Positions 1-9,289 of a stretch of 64,000 nt of DNA are shown piece by piece. How positions within the stretch are numbered: position 1 is the first letter of the stretch; every line of letters starts with the position of its first letter. The DNA comes from Astropecten irregularis. Its lineage: Eukaryota; Echinodermata; Asteroidea; Paxillosida; Astropectinidae. The notes under the pieces are model-generated. The model did not search any database and was not told the DNA's origin. It worked only from the letters and a program-made list of their open reading frames with translations. The stretch lies in NCBI GenBank assembly GCA_963971285.1, contig OZ020253.1, positions 15,078,528 to 15,142,527 of the forward strand, read 5' to 3'. Both the position numbers and the translations under genes were made by a program.

Positions 1-95
1 AAATGTTTGGAAATTCCTTTAAGTTTATATTATTTGCATGTAAGCAACGAGATCGAGCAATTTAAGCCCGTAATATTGATACCCATAATTTAAAG

Positions 96-116
96 CATGG
101 AGGAAGGACCTCCATG
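96..116. other. Perfect 8-bp inverted repeat (hairpin)
   Basis: CATGGAGG and CCTCCATG are separated by 5 bases in the single-copy flank. It could form a small stem-loop. There is no adjoining gene to give it a role, so it may be chance. Confidence 0.5.
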
Positions 117-167
117 TTTTTGGGATCCCACCGAAAATTGAGGTAGGGTGATGGCGTGTAATATCAT

Positions 168-189
168 CCCCCCCCCCCAAAAAAAAAAA
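168..189. repeat. C11-A11 homopolymer junction
   Basis: Eleven C are followed directly by eleven A. It lies 70 bp outside the array. Such runs are prone to slippage and to sequencing error, so the exact lengths are uncertain. Confidence 0.8.
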
Positions 190-259
190 GGAGGTTAAAT
201 GTCATTTAATATCGACAAAATAATATAAAAGTACCAACAAAAACGAATGAATAAGAGCA

Positions 260-316
260 ACTACAACGTTCACTGTGTTCATCAGTCTAATCGTTAGCTT
301 CGCTCTGTTGAGCTGC
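260..316 (+). repeat. Intra-unit direct repeat 1, copy a
   Basis: This segment recurs about 359 bp downstream as copy b (609-677) with few differences. In later units the full copy a starts 10 bases further left; in unit 2 it is 1763-1829, with its partner at 2122-2190. The array junction therefore cuts this repeat. The two copies bracket the CCAAT-containing block. Their origin is unknown. Confidence 0.9.
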
Positions 317-413
317 CAAAATCATTTCACTGTTCACAAGGCAAAAGTAAGAGAATGATCCTATGGCTTACCTAAAAAGTACAATACACGCTGGCATAAG
401 AACAGCTTAAAAC

Positions 414-485
414 GACGTCACATTCACTAGCCAATCAGAGTAGGGAAAGCTAATGTTGATATTTTACCAAACACGAATGGCCAAT
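414..485 (+). promoter_or_regulatory. Promoter-like block: CRE-like site and two CCAAT boxes
   Basis: GACGTCA (414-420) resembles the CRE half of TGACGTCA. AGCCAATCAG has its CCAAT at 431-435 and matches the NF-Y consensus; GGCCAATCAC has a second CCAAT at 481-485, exactly 50 bp downstream. The block recurs in every unit; unit 17 has AACCAAT at the first box. No Pol II gene follows, so this could drive a non-coding transcript, act as an NF-Y-bound element, or be a relic. Only the motifs and their copy-to-copy conservation are observed; in a homogenised array conservation does not prove function. Confidence 0.45.
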
Positions 486-608
486 CACGTTTATTCCAAT
501 GCAGGCTCTTCCAACGCCAGCAAAGTCGTAATGTTTCTGGATTAATCAGGCAGGTTAAACTTTCTTTAGGCTTTCTCCTTAATGTCCCTATTACACATGA
601 GAAAGTTT

Positions 609-677
609 AATGTCTCACACTATGCAACGTCCACTGTGTTCATCAGTATAATAATTAGCTTCGCTCCGTTGAGCTGC
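609..677 (+). repeat. Intra-unit direct repeat 1, copy b
   Basis: Second copy of the segment at 260-316. It differs mainly by ACTATGCAACGTCC against ACTACAACGTTC and by AATAATTAGC against AATCGTTAGC. Unit 31 and unit 32 alone carry AATAAGCTTCG here, which creates a HindIII site. Confidence 0.9.
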
Positions 678-720
678 TTTGATGGAAGATTGTAATAAGG
701 AAGATTGTAGGAATGACGGG

Positions 721-996
721 GGCCCTTTGCCAAACCTCGGCTCCGGCTCCGTCTCCGGCTCCTGCTCCGGCTCCGGCTCCGGCTCCGTCATCCATATGCT
801 GAAAATAGAGGTTGTGGGTTTTCATTGAAGCTGAAGCTCCGTTTTCCCTTTCAAACCAGAGAATCTACTTCCGAACCACAGCCAAAAGTCTCTATTTTGA
901 ATTTTTTTTTTTGATACCCGTTATTTTGAAATTGACTCCAGAAATGGAGCTGGAGCCGGAGCCTGAGCCGGAGCCGAGGCTTGCCGGAAAAGGGCC
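721..996. mobile_element. Fold-back element with GGCTCC/GGAGCC arms
   Basis: The left arm (721-786) runs from GGCCCTTT through CCTCGGCTCCGG into a GGCTCC hexamer tract. The right arm (946-996) is its imperfect reverse complement, ending AAAGGGCC. A second inverted pair is nested inside: AAAATAGAG (802-810) against CTCTATTTT (890-898), with GTTGTGG and CCACA also pairing. The whole 276 bp could fold into one long stem. I see no transposase and no clear target-site duplication, so a MITE or fold-back origin is inference; local inverted duplication of a hexamer tract is an alternative. It is present in every unit except the deleted unit 30. Confidence 0.55.
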
Positions 997-1034
997 TAGA
1001 TACACTGACCGTGTTTGAGCGCGAAACTGACGTA

Positions 1035-1050
1035 TTTTTTTTTTTTTTTT
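1035..1050. repeat. Poly-T tract, length varies by unit type
   Basis: Sixteen T in unit 1. The same position has about 16-17 T in type A units, 11 T in units 2 and 3, 13 T in units 34, 36, 37, 39 and 41, 20-21 T in units 35, 38, 40 and 42, and an interrupted run in unit 43. The length tracks the higher-order repeat phase, so it is a usable subtype marker. Confidence 0.85.
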
Positions 1051-1208
1051 CAAAATGCGCCTGAATGAAGTCGAGATCTCAAGAATTATTCCAATTTATT
1101 GATTATTAAAAACCAATATAATACTGCTCTTCATGGCCGTATGTTTATTAAGTAATCTTGATATACCCTTCGCGATATTGGATTCGATTCACCCCACTAA
1201 CCCCAACT

Positions 1209-1281
1209 AGTTCGGTTGCCTAGCGGTATGGCTTCTGCACTGGTAAGCAGGAAGTCGTGGGTTCGAATCCCACCTGGGCCG
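1209..1281 (+). tRNA. tRNA-Thr(GGT)-like Pol III element, unit 1
   Basis: The 73-nt span has canonical tRNA spacing: 7-base acceptor strand, T8, D-arm GCC/GGC with A14, G18G19 and A21, anticodon stem TCTGC/GCAGG, 5-base variable loop with G15 facing C48, T-arm GTGGG-TTCGAAT-CCCAC, 3' acceptor strand CTGGGCC and discriminator G. The A-box region and B box (GGTTCGAATCC) are good Pol III promoter matches. Against a working tRNA: the anticodon loop has 8 bases (ACTGGTAA), pair 1-72 is A-C, and the acceptor stem has several G-T pairs. If T33 is the third loop base the anticodon reads GGT (Thr). No CCA is encoded, as in eukaryotes. It may be a degenerate tRNA gene or a SINE head. This copy has T at position 9 (TTGCC), as in units 4 and 7. 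Confidence 0.6.
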
Positions 1282-1282
1282 G

Positions 1283-1316
1283 CATGTGATTCTTTTTATT
1301 TATTTTTTATCACGTG
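1283..1316 (+). other. Hairpin with T-rich loop after the tRNA-like element
   Basis: CATGTGAT (1283-1290) pairs with ATCACGTG (1309-1316) over 8 bp including one G-T wobble, around an 18-base T-rich loop. The right arm includes a palindromic E-box (CACGTG). The arms recur in nearly all units while the loop varies in T content. Unit 32 has lost the right arm. Confidence 0.6.
1293..1308 (+). terminator. Oligo-T Pol III terminator(s)
   Basis: T5 at 1293-1297 and T6 at 1303-1308 begin 12 bases after the tRNA-like element. Runs of four or more T stop RNA polymerase III, so the predicted primary transcript is about 90 nt. Every unit whose downstream sequence is in the window keeps at least one adequate T-run here. 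Confidence 0.65.
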
Positions 1317-1324
1317 CACCCATG

Positions 1325-1425
1325 CACAAGCACTGAGTGTGCGGTGCTCGTCCACGTCGGTGGCGGGCAATCAAACCTAATTTGAATATAATCTTGATAG
1401 AGACCTTATTTTGGTTAGAAACATA
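1325..1425 (+). repeat. Intra-unit direct repeat 2, copy a
   Basis: About 101 bp that recurs 287 bp downstream (1612-1717) with a handful of differences, such as GGGCAATC against GGGTAATC and TTGATAGAG against TTGACAGAG. The pair brackets the CGTACG minisatellite. Unit 22 shows a product of exchange between the two copies. Confidence 0.92.
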
Positions 1426-1482
1426 GGATTTATATTTATTCTTTTTCAAATTTAGATTTGTTTTAATTAAAGCTCGCAAAAA

Positions 1483-1563
1483 TTCGTACGCCCCAACTCG
1501 TACGTCGACCAACTCGTACGCCGCCCCAACTCGTACGCCCCAACTCGTACGCCGACCGACCAA
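1483..1563 (+). repeat. CGTACG minisatellite, five monomers
   Basis: Five tandem monomers of 14, 16, 17, 14 and 20 bp each contain TCGTACG and end in CCAA. The core CGTACG is a palindromic hexamer rich in CpG. The five-monomer structure is kept in all units except unit 22, where it is deleted. Unit 14 has a G-to-T change (GCCTCCCC, near 21093), and units 38 and 42 have GACCAACC in the last monomer. Confidence 0.9.
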
Positions 1564-1611
1564 CTATTATGGCACCAGCACATTAAGATTGTAGTTTGTA
1601 ATAACAAAATA

Positions 1612-1717
1612 CACAAGCACTGAGTGTGCGGTGCTCGTCCACGTCGGTGGCGGGTAATCAAACCTAATATTGAATATAATCTTGACAGAGACCTTATTAT
1701 TTTTGGTTAGAAACATA
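1612..1717 (+). repeat. Intra-unit direct repeat 2, copy b
   Basis: Second copy of the segment at 1325-1425, marked by ATATTGAATATAATCTTGACAG and by a longer TTATTATTTTTGG. It is followed by a weak AT-rich inverted repeat (1723-1750). Confidence 0.92.
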
Positions 1718-1772
1718 TGGGTCAATTTTCAATTGCACTAAATTGAATTGTCATGAAATGATAATGTCTCAC

Positions 1773-3281
1773 ACTACAACGTTCACTGTGTTCATCAGTC
1801 TAATCGTTAGCTTCGCTCTGTTGAGCTGCCAAAATCATTTCACTGTTCACAAGGCAAAAGTAAGAGAATGATCCTATGGCTTACCTAAAAAGTACAATAC
1901 ACGCTGGCATAAGAACAGCTTAAAACGACGTCACATTCACTAGCCAATCAGAGTAGGGAAAGCTAATGTTGATATTTTACCAAACACGAATGGCCAATCA
2001 CGTTTATTCCAATGCAGGCTCTTCCAACGCCAGCAGAGTCGTAATGTTTCTGGATTAATCAGGCAGGTTAAACTTTCTTTAGGCTTTCTCCTTAATGTCC
2101 CTATTACACATGAGAAAGTTTAATGTCTCACACTATGCAACGTCCACTGTGTTCATCAGTATAATAATTAGCTTCGCTCTGTTGAGCTGCTTTGATGGAG
2201 GATTGTAATAAGGAAGATTGTAGGAATGACGGGGGCCCTTTGCCAAACCTCGGCTCCGGCTCCGTCTCCGGCTCCTGCTCCGGCTCCGGCTCCGGCTCCG
2301 TCATCCATATGCTGAAAATAGAGGTTGTGGGTTTTCATTGAAGCTGAAGCTCCGTTTTCCCTTTCAAACCAGAGAATCTACTTCCGAACCACAGCCAAAA
2401 GTCTCTATTTTGAATTTTTTTTTTTGATACCCGTTATTTTAAAATTGACTCCAAAAATGGAGCTGGAGCCGGAGCCTGAGCCGGAGCCGAGGCTTGCCGG
2501 AAAAGGGCCTAGATACACTGACCGTGTTTGAGCGCGAAACTGACTTAATTTTTTTTTTTCAAAATGCGCCTGAATGAAGTCGAGATCTCAAGAATTATTC
2601 CAATTTATTGATTATTAAAAACCAATATAATACTGCTCTTCATGGCCGTATGTTTATTAAGTAATCTTGATATACCCTTCGCGATATTGGATTCGATTCA
2701 CCCCACTAACCCCAACTAATTCGGTGGCCTAGCGGTATGGCTTCTGCACTGGTAAGCAGGAAGTCGTGGGTTCGAATCCCACCTGGGCCGGCATGTGATT
2801 TTTTTTATTTTTTTTTTATCACGTGCACCCATGCACAAGCACTGAGTGTGCGGTGCTCGTCCACGTCGGTGGCGGGCAATCAAACCTAATTTGAATATAA
2901 TCTTGATAGAGACCTTATTTTGGTTAGAAACATAGGATTTATATTTATTCTTTTTCAAATTTAGATTTGTTTTAATTAAAGCTCGCAAAAATTCGTACGC
3001 CCCAACTCGTACGTCGACCAACTCGTACGCCGCCCCAACTCGTACGCCCCAACTCGTACGCCGACCGACCAACTATTATGGCACCAGCACATTAAGATTG
3101 TAGTTTGTAATAACAAAATACACAAGCACTGAGTGTGCGGTGCTCGTCCACGTCGGTGGCGGGTAATCAAACCTAATATTGAATATAATCTTGACAGAGA
3201 CCTTATTATTTTTGGTTAGAAACATATGGGTCAATTTTCAATTGCACTAAATTGAATTGTCATGAAATGATAATGTCTCAC
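1773..3281 (+). repeat. Repeat unit 2 (1,509 bp, type B)
   Basis: Type B marks: CTGTTGAG, GGAGGATTG, CCAAAAATGG in the fold-back right arm, 11 T after GACTTAA, and AATTCGG at the start of the tRNA-like element. Confidence 0.95.
2718..2790 (+). tRNA. tRNA-Thr-like element, unit 2 (A2 variant)
   Basis: Same 73-nt structure as unit 1 but with A at position 2, which adds an A-C mismatch at 2-71. Position 9 is the usual G (TGGCC). Confidence 0.58.
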
Positions 3282-4774
3282 ACTACAACGTTCACTGTGT
3301 TCATCAGTCTAATCGTTAGCTTCGCTCTGTTGAGCTGCCAAAATCATTTCACTGTTCACAAGGCAAAAGTAAGAGAATGAAAAAGTACAATACACGCTGG
3401 CATAAGAACAGCTAAAAACGACGTCACATTCACTAGCCAATCAGAGTAGGGAAAGCTAATGTTGATATTTTACCAAACACGAATGGCCAATCACGTTTAT
3501 TCCAATGCAGGCTCTTCCAACGCCAGCAGAGTCGTAATGTTTCTGGATTAATCAGGCAGGTTAAACTTTCTTTAGGCTTTCTCCTTAATGTCCCTATTAC
3601 ACATGAGAAAGTTTAATGTCTCACACTATGCAACGTCCACTGTGTTCATCAGTATAATAATTAGCTTCGCTCTGTTGAGCTGCTTTGATGGAGGATTGTA
3701 ATAAGGAAGATTGTAGGAATGACGGGGGCCCTTTGCCAAACCTCGGCTCCGGCTCCGTCTCCGGCTCCTGCTCCGGCTCCGGCTCCGGCTCCGTCATCCA
3801 TATGCTGAAAATAGAGGTTGTGGGTTTTCATTGAAGCTGAAGCTCCGTTTTCCCTTTCAAACCAGAGAATCTACTTCCGAACCACAGCCAAAAGTCTCTA
3901 TTTTGAATTTTTTTTTTTGATACCCGTTATTTTAAAATTGACTCCAAAAATGGAGCTGGAGCCGGAGCCTGAGCCGGAGCCGAGGCTTGCCGGAAAAGGG
4001 CCTAGATACACTGACCGTGTTTGAGCGCGAAACTGACTTAATTTTTTTTTTTCAAAATGCGCCTGAATGAAGTCGAGATCTCAAGAATTATTCCAATTTA
4101 TTGATTATTAAAAACCAATATAATACTGCTCTTCATGGCCGTATGTTTATTAAGTAATCTTGATATACCCTTCGCGATATTGGATTCGATTCACCCCACT
4201 AACCCCAACTAATTCGGTGGCCTAGCGGTATGGCTTCTGCACTGGTAAGCAGGAAGTCGTGGGTTCGAATCCCACCTGGGCCGGCATGTGATTTTTTTTA
4301 TTTTTTTTTTATCACGTGCACCCATGCACAAGCACTGAGTGTGCGGTGCTCGTCCACGTCGGTGGCGGGCAATCAAACCTAATTTGAATATAATCTTGAT
4401 AGAGACCTTATTTTGGTTAGAAACATAGGATTTATATTTATTCTTTTTCAAATTTAGATTTGTTTTAATTAAAGCTCGCAAAAATTCGTACGCCCCAACT
4501 CGTACGTCGACCAACTCGTACGCCGCCCCAACTCGTACGCCCCAACTCGTACGCCGACCGACCAACTATTATGGCACCAGCACATTAAGATTGTAGTTTG
4601 TAATAACAAAATACACAAGCACTGAGTGTGCGGTGCTCGTCCACGTCGGTGGCGGGTAATCAAACCTAATATTGAATATAATCTTGACAGAGACCTTATT
4701 ATTTTTGGTTAGAAACATATGGGTCAATTTTCAATTGCACTAAATTGAATTGTCATGAAATGATAATGTCTCAC
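3282..4774 (+). repeat. Repeat unit 3 (1,493 bp, type C)
   Basis: As type B but with a 16-bp deletion after GAGAATGA that removes TCCTATGGCTTACCTA. Type C occurs only at every third unit (3, 6, 9, 12). Confidence 0.95.
4211..4283 (+). tRNA. tRNA-Thr-like element, unit 3 (A2 variant)
   Basis: Same structure as unit 1, with A at position 2 and G at position 9. Confidence 0.58.
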
Positions 4775-6287
4775 ACTACAACGTTCACTGTGTTCATCAG
4801 TCTAATCGTTAGCTTCGCTCTGTTGAGCTGCCAAAATCATTTCACTGTTCACAAGGCAAAAGTAAGAGAATGATCCTATGGCTTACCTAAAAAGTACAAT
4901 ACACGCTGGCATAAGAACAGCTTAAAACGACGTCACATTCACTAGCCAATCAGAGTAGGGAAAGCTAATGTTGATATTTTACCAAACACGAATGGCCAAT
5001 CACGTTTATTCCAATGCAGGCTCTTCCAACGCCAGCAGAGTCGTAATGTTTCTGGATTAATCAGGCAGGTTAAACTTTCTTTAGGCTTTCTCCTTAATGT
5101 CCCTATTACACATGAGAAAGTTTAATGTCTCACACTATGCAACGTCCACTGTGTTCATCAGTATAATAATTAGCTTCGCTCCGTTGAGCTGCTTTGATGG
5201 AAGATTGTAATAAGGAAGATTGTAGGAATGACGGGGGCCCTTTGCCAAACCTCGGCTCCGGCTCCGTCTCCGGCTCCTGCTCCGGCTCCGGCTCCGGCTC
5301 CGTCATCCATATGCTGAAAATAGAGGTTGTGGGTTTTCATTGAAGCTGAAGCTCCGTTTTCCCTTTCAAACCAGAGAATCTACTTCCGAACCACAGCCAA
5401 AAGTCTCTATTTTGAATTTTTTTTTTTGATACCCGTTATTTTGAAATTGACTCCAGAAATGGAGCTGGAGCCGGAGCCTGAGCCGGAGCCGAGGCTTGCC
5501 GGAAAAGGGCCTAGATACACTGACCGTGTTTGAGCGCGAAACTGACGTATTTTTTTTTTTTTTTTCAAAATGCGCCTGAATGAAGTCGAGATCTCAAGAA
5601 TTATTCCAATTTATTGATTATTAAAAACCAATATAATACTGCTCTTCATGGCCGTATGTTTATTAAGTAATCTTGATATACCCTTCGCGATATTGGATTC
5701 GATTCACCCCACTAACCCCAACTAGTTCGGTTGCCTAGCGGTATGGCTTCTGCACTGGTAAGCAGGAAGTCGTGGGTTCGAATCCCACCTGGGCCGGCAT
5801 GTGATTCTTTTTATTTATTTTTTATCACGTGCACCCATGCACAAGCACTGAGTGTGCGGTGCTCGTCCACGTCGGTGGCGGGCAATCAAACCTAATTTGA
5901 ATATAATCTTGATAGAGACCTTATTTTGGTTAGAAACATAGGATTTATATTTATTCTTTTTCAAATTTAGATTTGTTTTAATTAAAGCTCGCAAAAATTC
6001 GTACGCCCCAACTCGTACGTCGACCAACTCGTACGCCGCCCCAACTCGTACGCCCCAACTCGTACGCCGACCGACCAACTATTATGGCACCAGCACATTA
6101 AGATTGTAGTTTGTAATAACAAAATACACAAGCACTGAGTGTGCGGTGCTCGTCCACGTCGGTGGCGGGTAATCAAACCTAATATTGAATATAATCTTGA
6201 CAGAGACCTTATTATTTTTGGTTAGAAACATATGGGTCAATTTTCAATTGCACTAAATTGAATTGTCATGAAATGATAATGTCTCAC
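4775..6287 (+). repeat. Repeat unit 4 (1,513 bp, type A)
   Basis: Starts the second trimer, 4,515 bp after unit 1, with the same type A marks. Confidence 0.95.
5724..5796 (+). tRNA. tRNA-Thr-like element, unit 4 (T9 variant)
   Basis: Identical in structure to unit 1, including T at position 9 in the A-box region. Confidence 0.58.
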
Positions 6288-7796
6288 ACTACAACGTTCA
6301 CTGTGTTCATCAGTCTAATCGTTAGCTTCGCTCTGTTGAGCTGCCAAAATCATTTCACTGTTCACAAGGCAAAAGTAAGAGAATGATCCTATGGCTTACC
6401 TAAAAAGTACAATACACGCTGGCATAAGAACAGCTTAAAACGACGTCACATTCACTAGCCAATCAGAGTAGGGAAAGCTAATGTTGATATTTTACCAAAC
6501 ACGAATGGCCAATCACGTTTATTCCAATGCAGGCTCTTCCAACGCCAGCAGAGTCGTAATGTTTCTGGATTAATCAGGCAGGTTAAACTTTCTTTAGGCT
6601 TTCTCCTTAATGTCCCTATTACACATGAGAAAGTTTAATGTCTCACACTATGCAACGTCCACTGTGTTCATCAGTATAATAATTAGCTTCGCTCTGTTGA
6701 GCTGCTTTGATGGAGGATTGTAATAAGGAAGATTGTAGGAATGACGGGGGCCCTTTGCCAAACCTCGGCTCCGGCTCCGTCTCCGGCTCCTGCTCCGGCT
6801 CCGGCTCCGGCTCCGTCATCCATATGCTGAAAATAGAGGTTGTGGGTTTTCATTGAAGCTGAAGCTCCGTTTTCCCTTTCAAACCAGAGAATCTACTTCC
6901 GAACCACAGCCAAAAGTCTCTATTTTGAATTTTTTTTTTTGATACCCGTTATTTTAAAATTGACTCCAAAAATGGAGCTGGAGCCGGAGCCTGAGCCGGA
7001 GCCGAGGCTTGCCGGAAAAGGGCCTAGATACACTGACCGTGTTTGAGCGCGAAACTGACTTAATTTTTTTTTTTCAAAATGCGCCTGAATGAAGTCGAGA
7101 TCTCAAGAATTATTCCAATTTATTGATTATTAAAAACCAATATAATACTGCTCTTCATGGCCGTATGTTTATTAAGTAATCTTGATATACCCTTCGCGAT
7201 ATTGGATTCGATTCACCCCACTAACCCCAACTAATTCGGTGGCCTAGCGGTATGGCTTCTGCACTGGTAAGCAGGAAGTCGTGGGTTCGAATCCCACCTG
7301 GGCCGGCATGTGATTTTTTTTATTTTTTTTTTATCACGTGCACCCATGCACAAGCACTGAGTGTGCGGTGCTCGTCCACGTCGGTGGCGGGCAATCAAAC
7401 CTAATTTGAATATAATCTTGATAGAGACCTTATTTTGGTTAGAAACATAGGATTTATATTTATTCTTTTTCAAATTTAGATTTGTTTTAATTAAAGCTCG
7501 CAAAAATTCGTACGCCCCAACTCGTACGTCGACCAACTCGTACGCCGCCCCAACTCGTACGCCCCAACTCGTACGCCGACCGACCAACTATTATGGCACC
7601 AGCACATTAAGATTGTAGTTTGTAATAACAAAATACACAAGCACTGAGTGTGCGGTGCTCGTCCACGTCGGTGGCGGGTAATCAAACCTAATATTGAATA
7701 TAATCTTGACAGAGACCTTATTATTTTTGGTTAGAAACATATGGGTCAATTTTCAATTGCACTAAATTGAATTGTCATGAAATGATAATGTCTCAC
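6288..7796 (+). repeat. Repeat unit 5 (1,509 bp, type B)
   Basis: Second unit of trimer 2, with all type B marks. Confidence 0.95.
7233..7305 (+). tRNA. tRNA-Thr-like element, unit 5 (A2 variant)
   Basis: Same 73-nt structure with A at position 2. Confidence 0.58.
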
Positions 7797-9289
7797 ACTA
7801 CAACGTTCACTGTGTTCATCAGTCTAATCGTTAGCTTCGCTCTGTTGAGCTGCCAAAATCATTTCACTGTTCACAAGGCAAAAGTAAGAGAATGAAAAAG
7901 TACAATACACGCTGGCATAAGAACAGCTAAAAACGACGTCACATTCACTAGCCAATCAGAGTAGGGAAAGCTAATGTTGATATTTTACCAAACACGAATG
8001 GCCAATCACGTTTATTCCAATGCAGGCTCTTCCAACGCCAGCAGAGTCGTAATGTTTCTGGATTAATCAGGCAGGTTAAACTTTCTTTAGGCTTTCTCCT
8101 TAATGTCCCTATTACACATGAGAAAGTTTAATGTCTCACACTATGCAACGTCCACTGTGTTCATCAGTATAATAATTAGCTTCGCTCTGTTGAGCTGCTT
8201 TGATGGAGGATTGTAATAAGGAAGATTGTAGGAATGACGGGGGCCCTTTGCCAAACCTCGGCTCCGGCTCCGTCTCCGGCTCCTGCTCCGGCTCCGGCTC
8301 CGGCTCCGTCATCCATATGCTGAAAATAGAGGTTGTGGGTTTTCATTGAAGCTGAAGCTCCGTTTTCCCTTTCAAACCAGAGAATCTACTTCCGAACCAC
8401 AGCCAAAAGTCTCTATTTTGAATTTTTTTTTTTGATACCCGTTATTTTAAAATTGACTCCAAAAATGGAGCTGGAGCCGGAGCCTGAGCCGGAGCCGAGG
8501 CTTGCCGGAAAAGGGCCTAGATACACTGACCGTGTTTGAGCGCGAAACTGACTTAATTTTTTTTTTTCAAAATGCGCCTGAATGAAGTCGAGATCTCAAG
8601 AATTATTCCAATTTATTGATTATTAAAAACCAATATAATACTGCTCTTCATGGCCGTATGTTTATTAAGTAATCTTGATATACCCTTCGCGATATTGGAT
8701 TCGATTCACCCCACTAACCCCAACTAATTCGGTGGCCTAGCGGTATGGCTTCTGCACTGGTAAGCAGGAAGTCGTGGGTTCGAATCCCACCTGGGCCGGC
8801 ATGTGATTTTTTTTATTTTTTTTTTATCACGTGCACCCATGCACAAGCACTGAGTGTGCGGTGCTCGTCCACGTCGGTGGCGGGCAATCAAACCTAATTT
8901 GAATATAATCTTGATAGAGACCTTATTTTGGTTAGAAACATAGGATTTATATTTATTCTTTTTCAAATTTAGATTTGTTTTAATTAAAGCTCGCAAAAAT
9001 TCGTACGCCCCAACTCGTACGTCGACCAACTCGTACGCCGCCCCAACTCGTACGCCCCAACTCGTACGCCGACCGACCAACTATTATGGCACCAGCACAT
9101 TAAGATTGTAGTTTGTAATAACAAAATACACAAGCACTGAGTGTGCGGTGCTCGTCCACGTCGGTGGCGGGTAATCAAACCTAATATTGAATATAATCTT
9201 GACAGAGACCTTATTATTTTTGGTTAGAAACATATGGGTCAATTTTCAATTGCACTAAATTGAATTGTCATGAAATGATAATGTCTCAC
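7797..9289 (+). repeat. Repeat unit 6 (1,493 bp, type C)
   Basis: Third unit of trimer 2, with the 16-bp deletion. Confidence 0.95.
8726..8798 (+). tRNA. tRNA-Thr-like element, unit 6 (A2 variant)
   Basis: Same 73-nt structure with A at position 2. Confidence 0.58.

Larger units (their letters stand above)
1..259. other. Non-repeated left flank of the array
   Basis: This AT-rich stretch does not recur anywhere else in the window, so it is the edge of the array. I see no coding frame, RNA gene or mobile element in it. It holds a small perfect hairpin (96-116) and a C11/A11 homopolymer junction (168-189). Similarity to the repeat unit begins at base 260, inside the first intra-unit direct repeat, about 10 bases after that repeat's usual left end. 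Confidence 0.85.
260..1772 (+). repeat. Repeat unit 1 (1,513 bp, type A, array edge)
   Basis: First unit and the reference for module positions. Type A marks are CCGTTGAG before the fold-back element, CCAGAAATGG in its right arm, a 16-T run after GACGTA, and GATTCTTTTT after the tRNA-like element. It has a private G-to-A change (CAAAGTCG, near 531). It is as similar to the interior units as they are to each other, which is unusual for an edge copy. Confidence 0.95.

Noticed and set aside
812-1018. Plus-strand 68-residue frame with a (EP)n tract, present in nearly every unit
   Set aside because: It starts at TTG, not ATG, spans the fold-back element and a poly-T run, and its EPEPEP part is just the GGAGCC hexamer translated. 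One-base T-run changes break it in units 7, 19 and 33. Conservation follows from array homogenisation.
1216-1280. Alternative tRNA fold pairing GGCCTAG with CTGGGCC as the acceptor stem
   Set aside because: It pairs well, but leaves 33 bases between acceptor and T-arm instead of 41 and would destroy the D-arm. The fold starting 7 bases before T8 gives canonical spacing.
1300-1661. Minus-strand frames of 64, 87 and 112-118 residues in every unit
   Set aside because: They begin at TTG, cover the minisatellite and direct repeats, overlap each other in different frames, and in the longer form run antisense through the tRNA-like element. No domain is recognisable.
1723-1750. AT-rich inverted repeat near the unit end
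   Set aside because: Short, imperfect and of low complexity; likely chance in AT-rich sequence.
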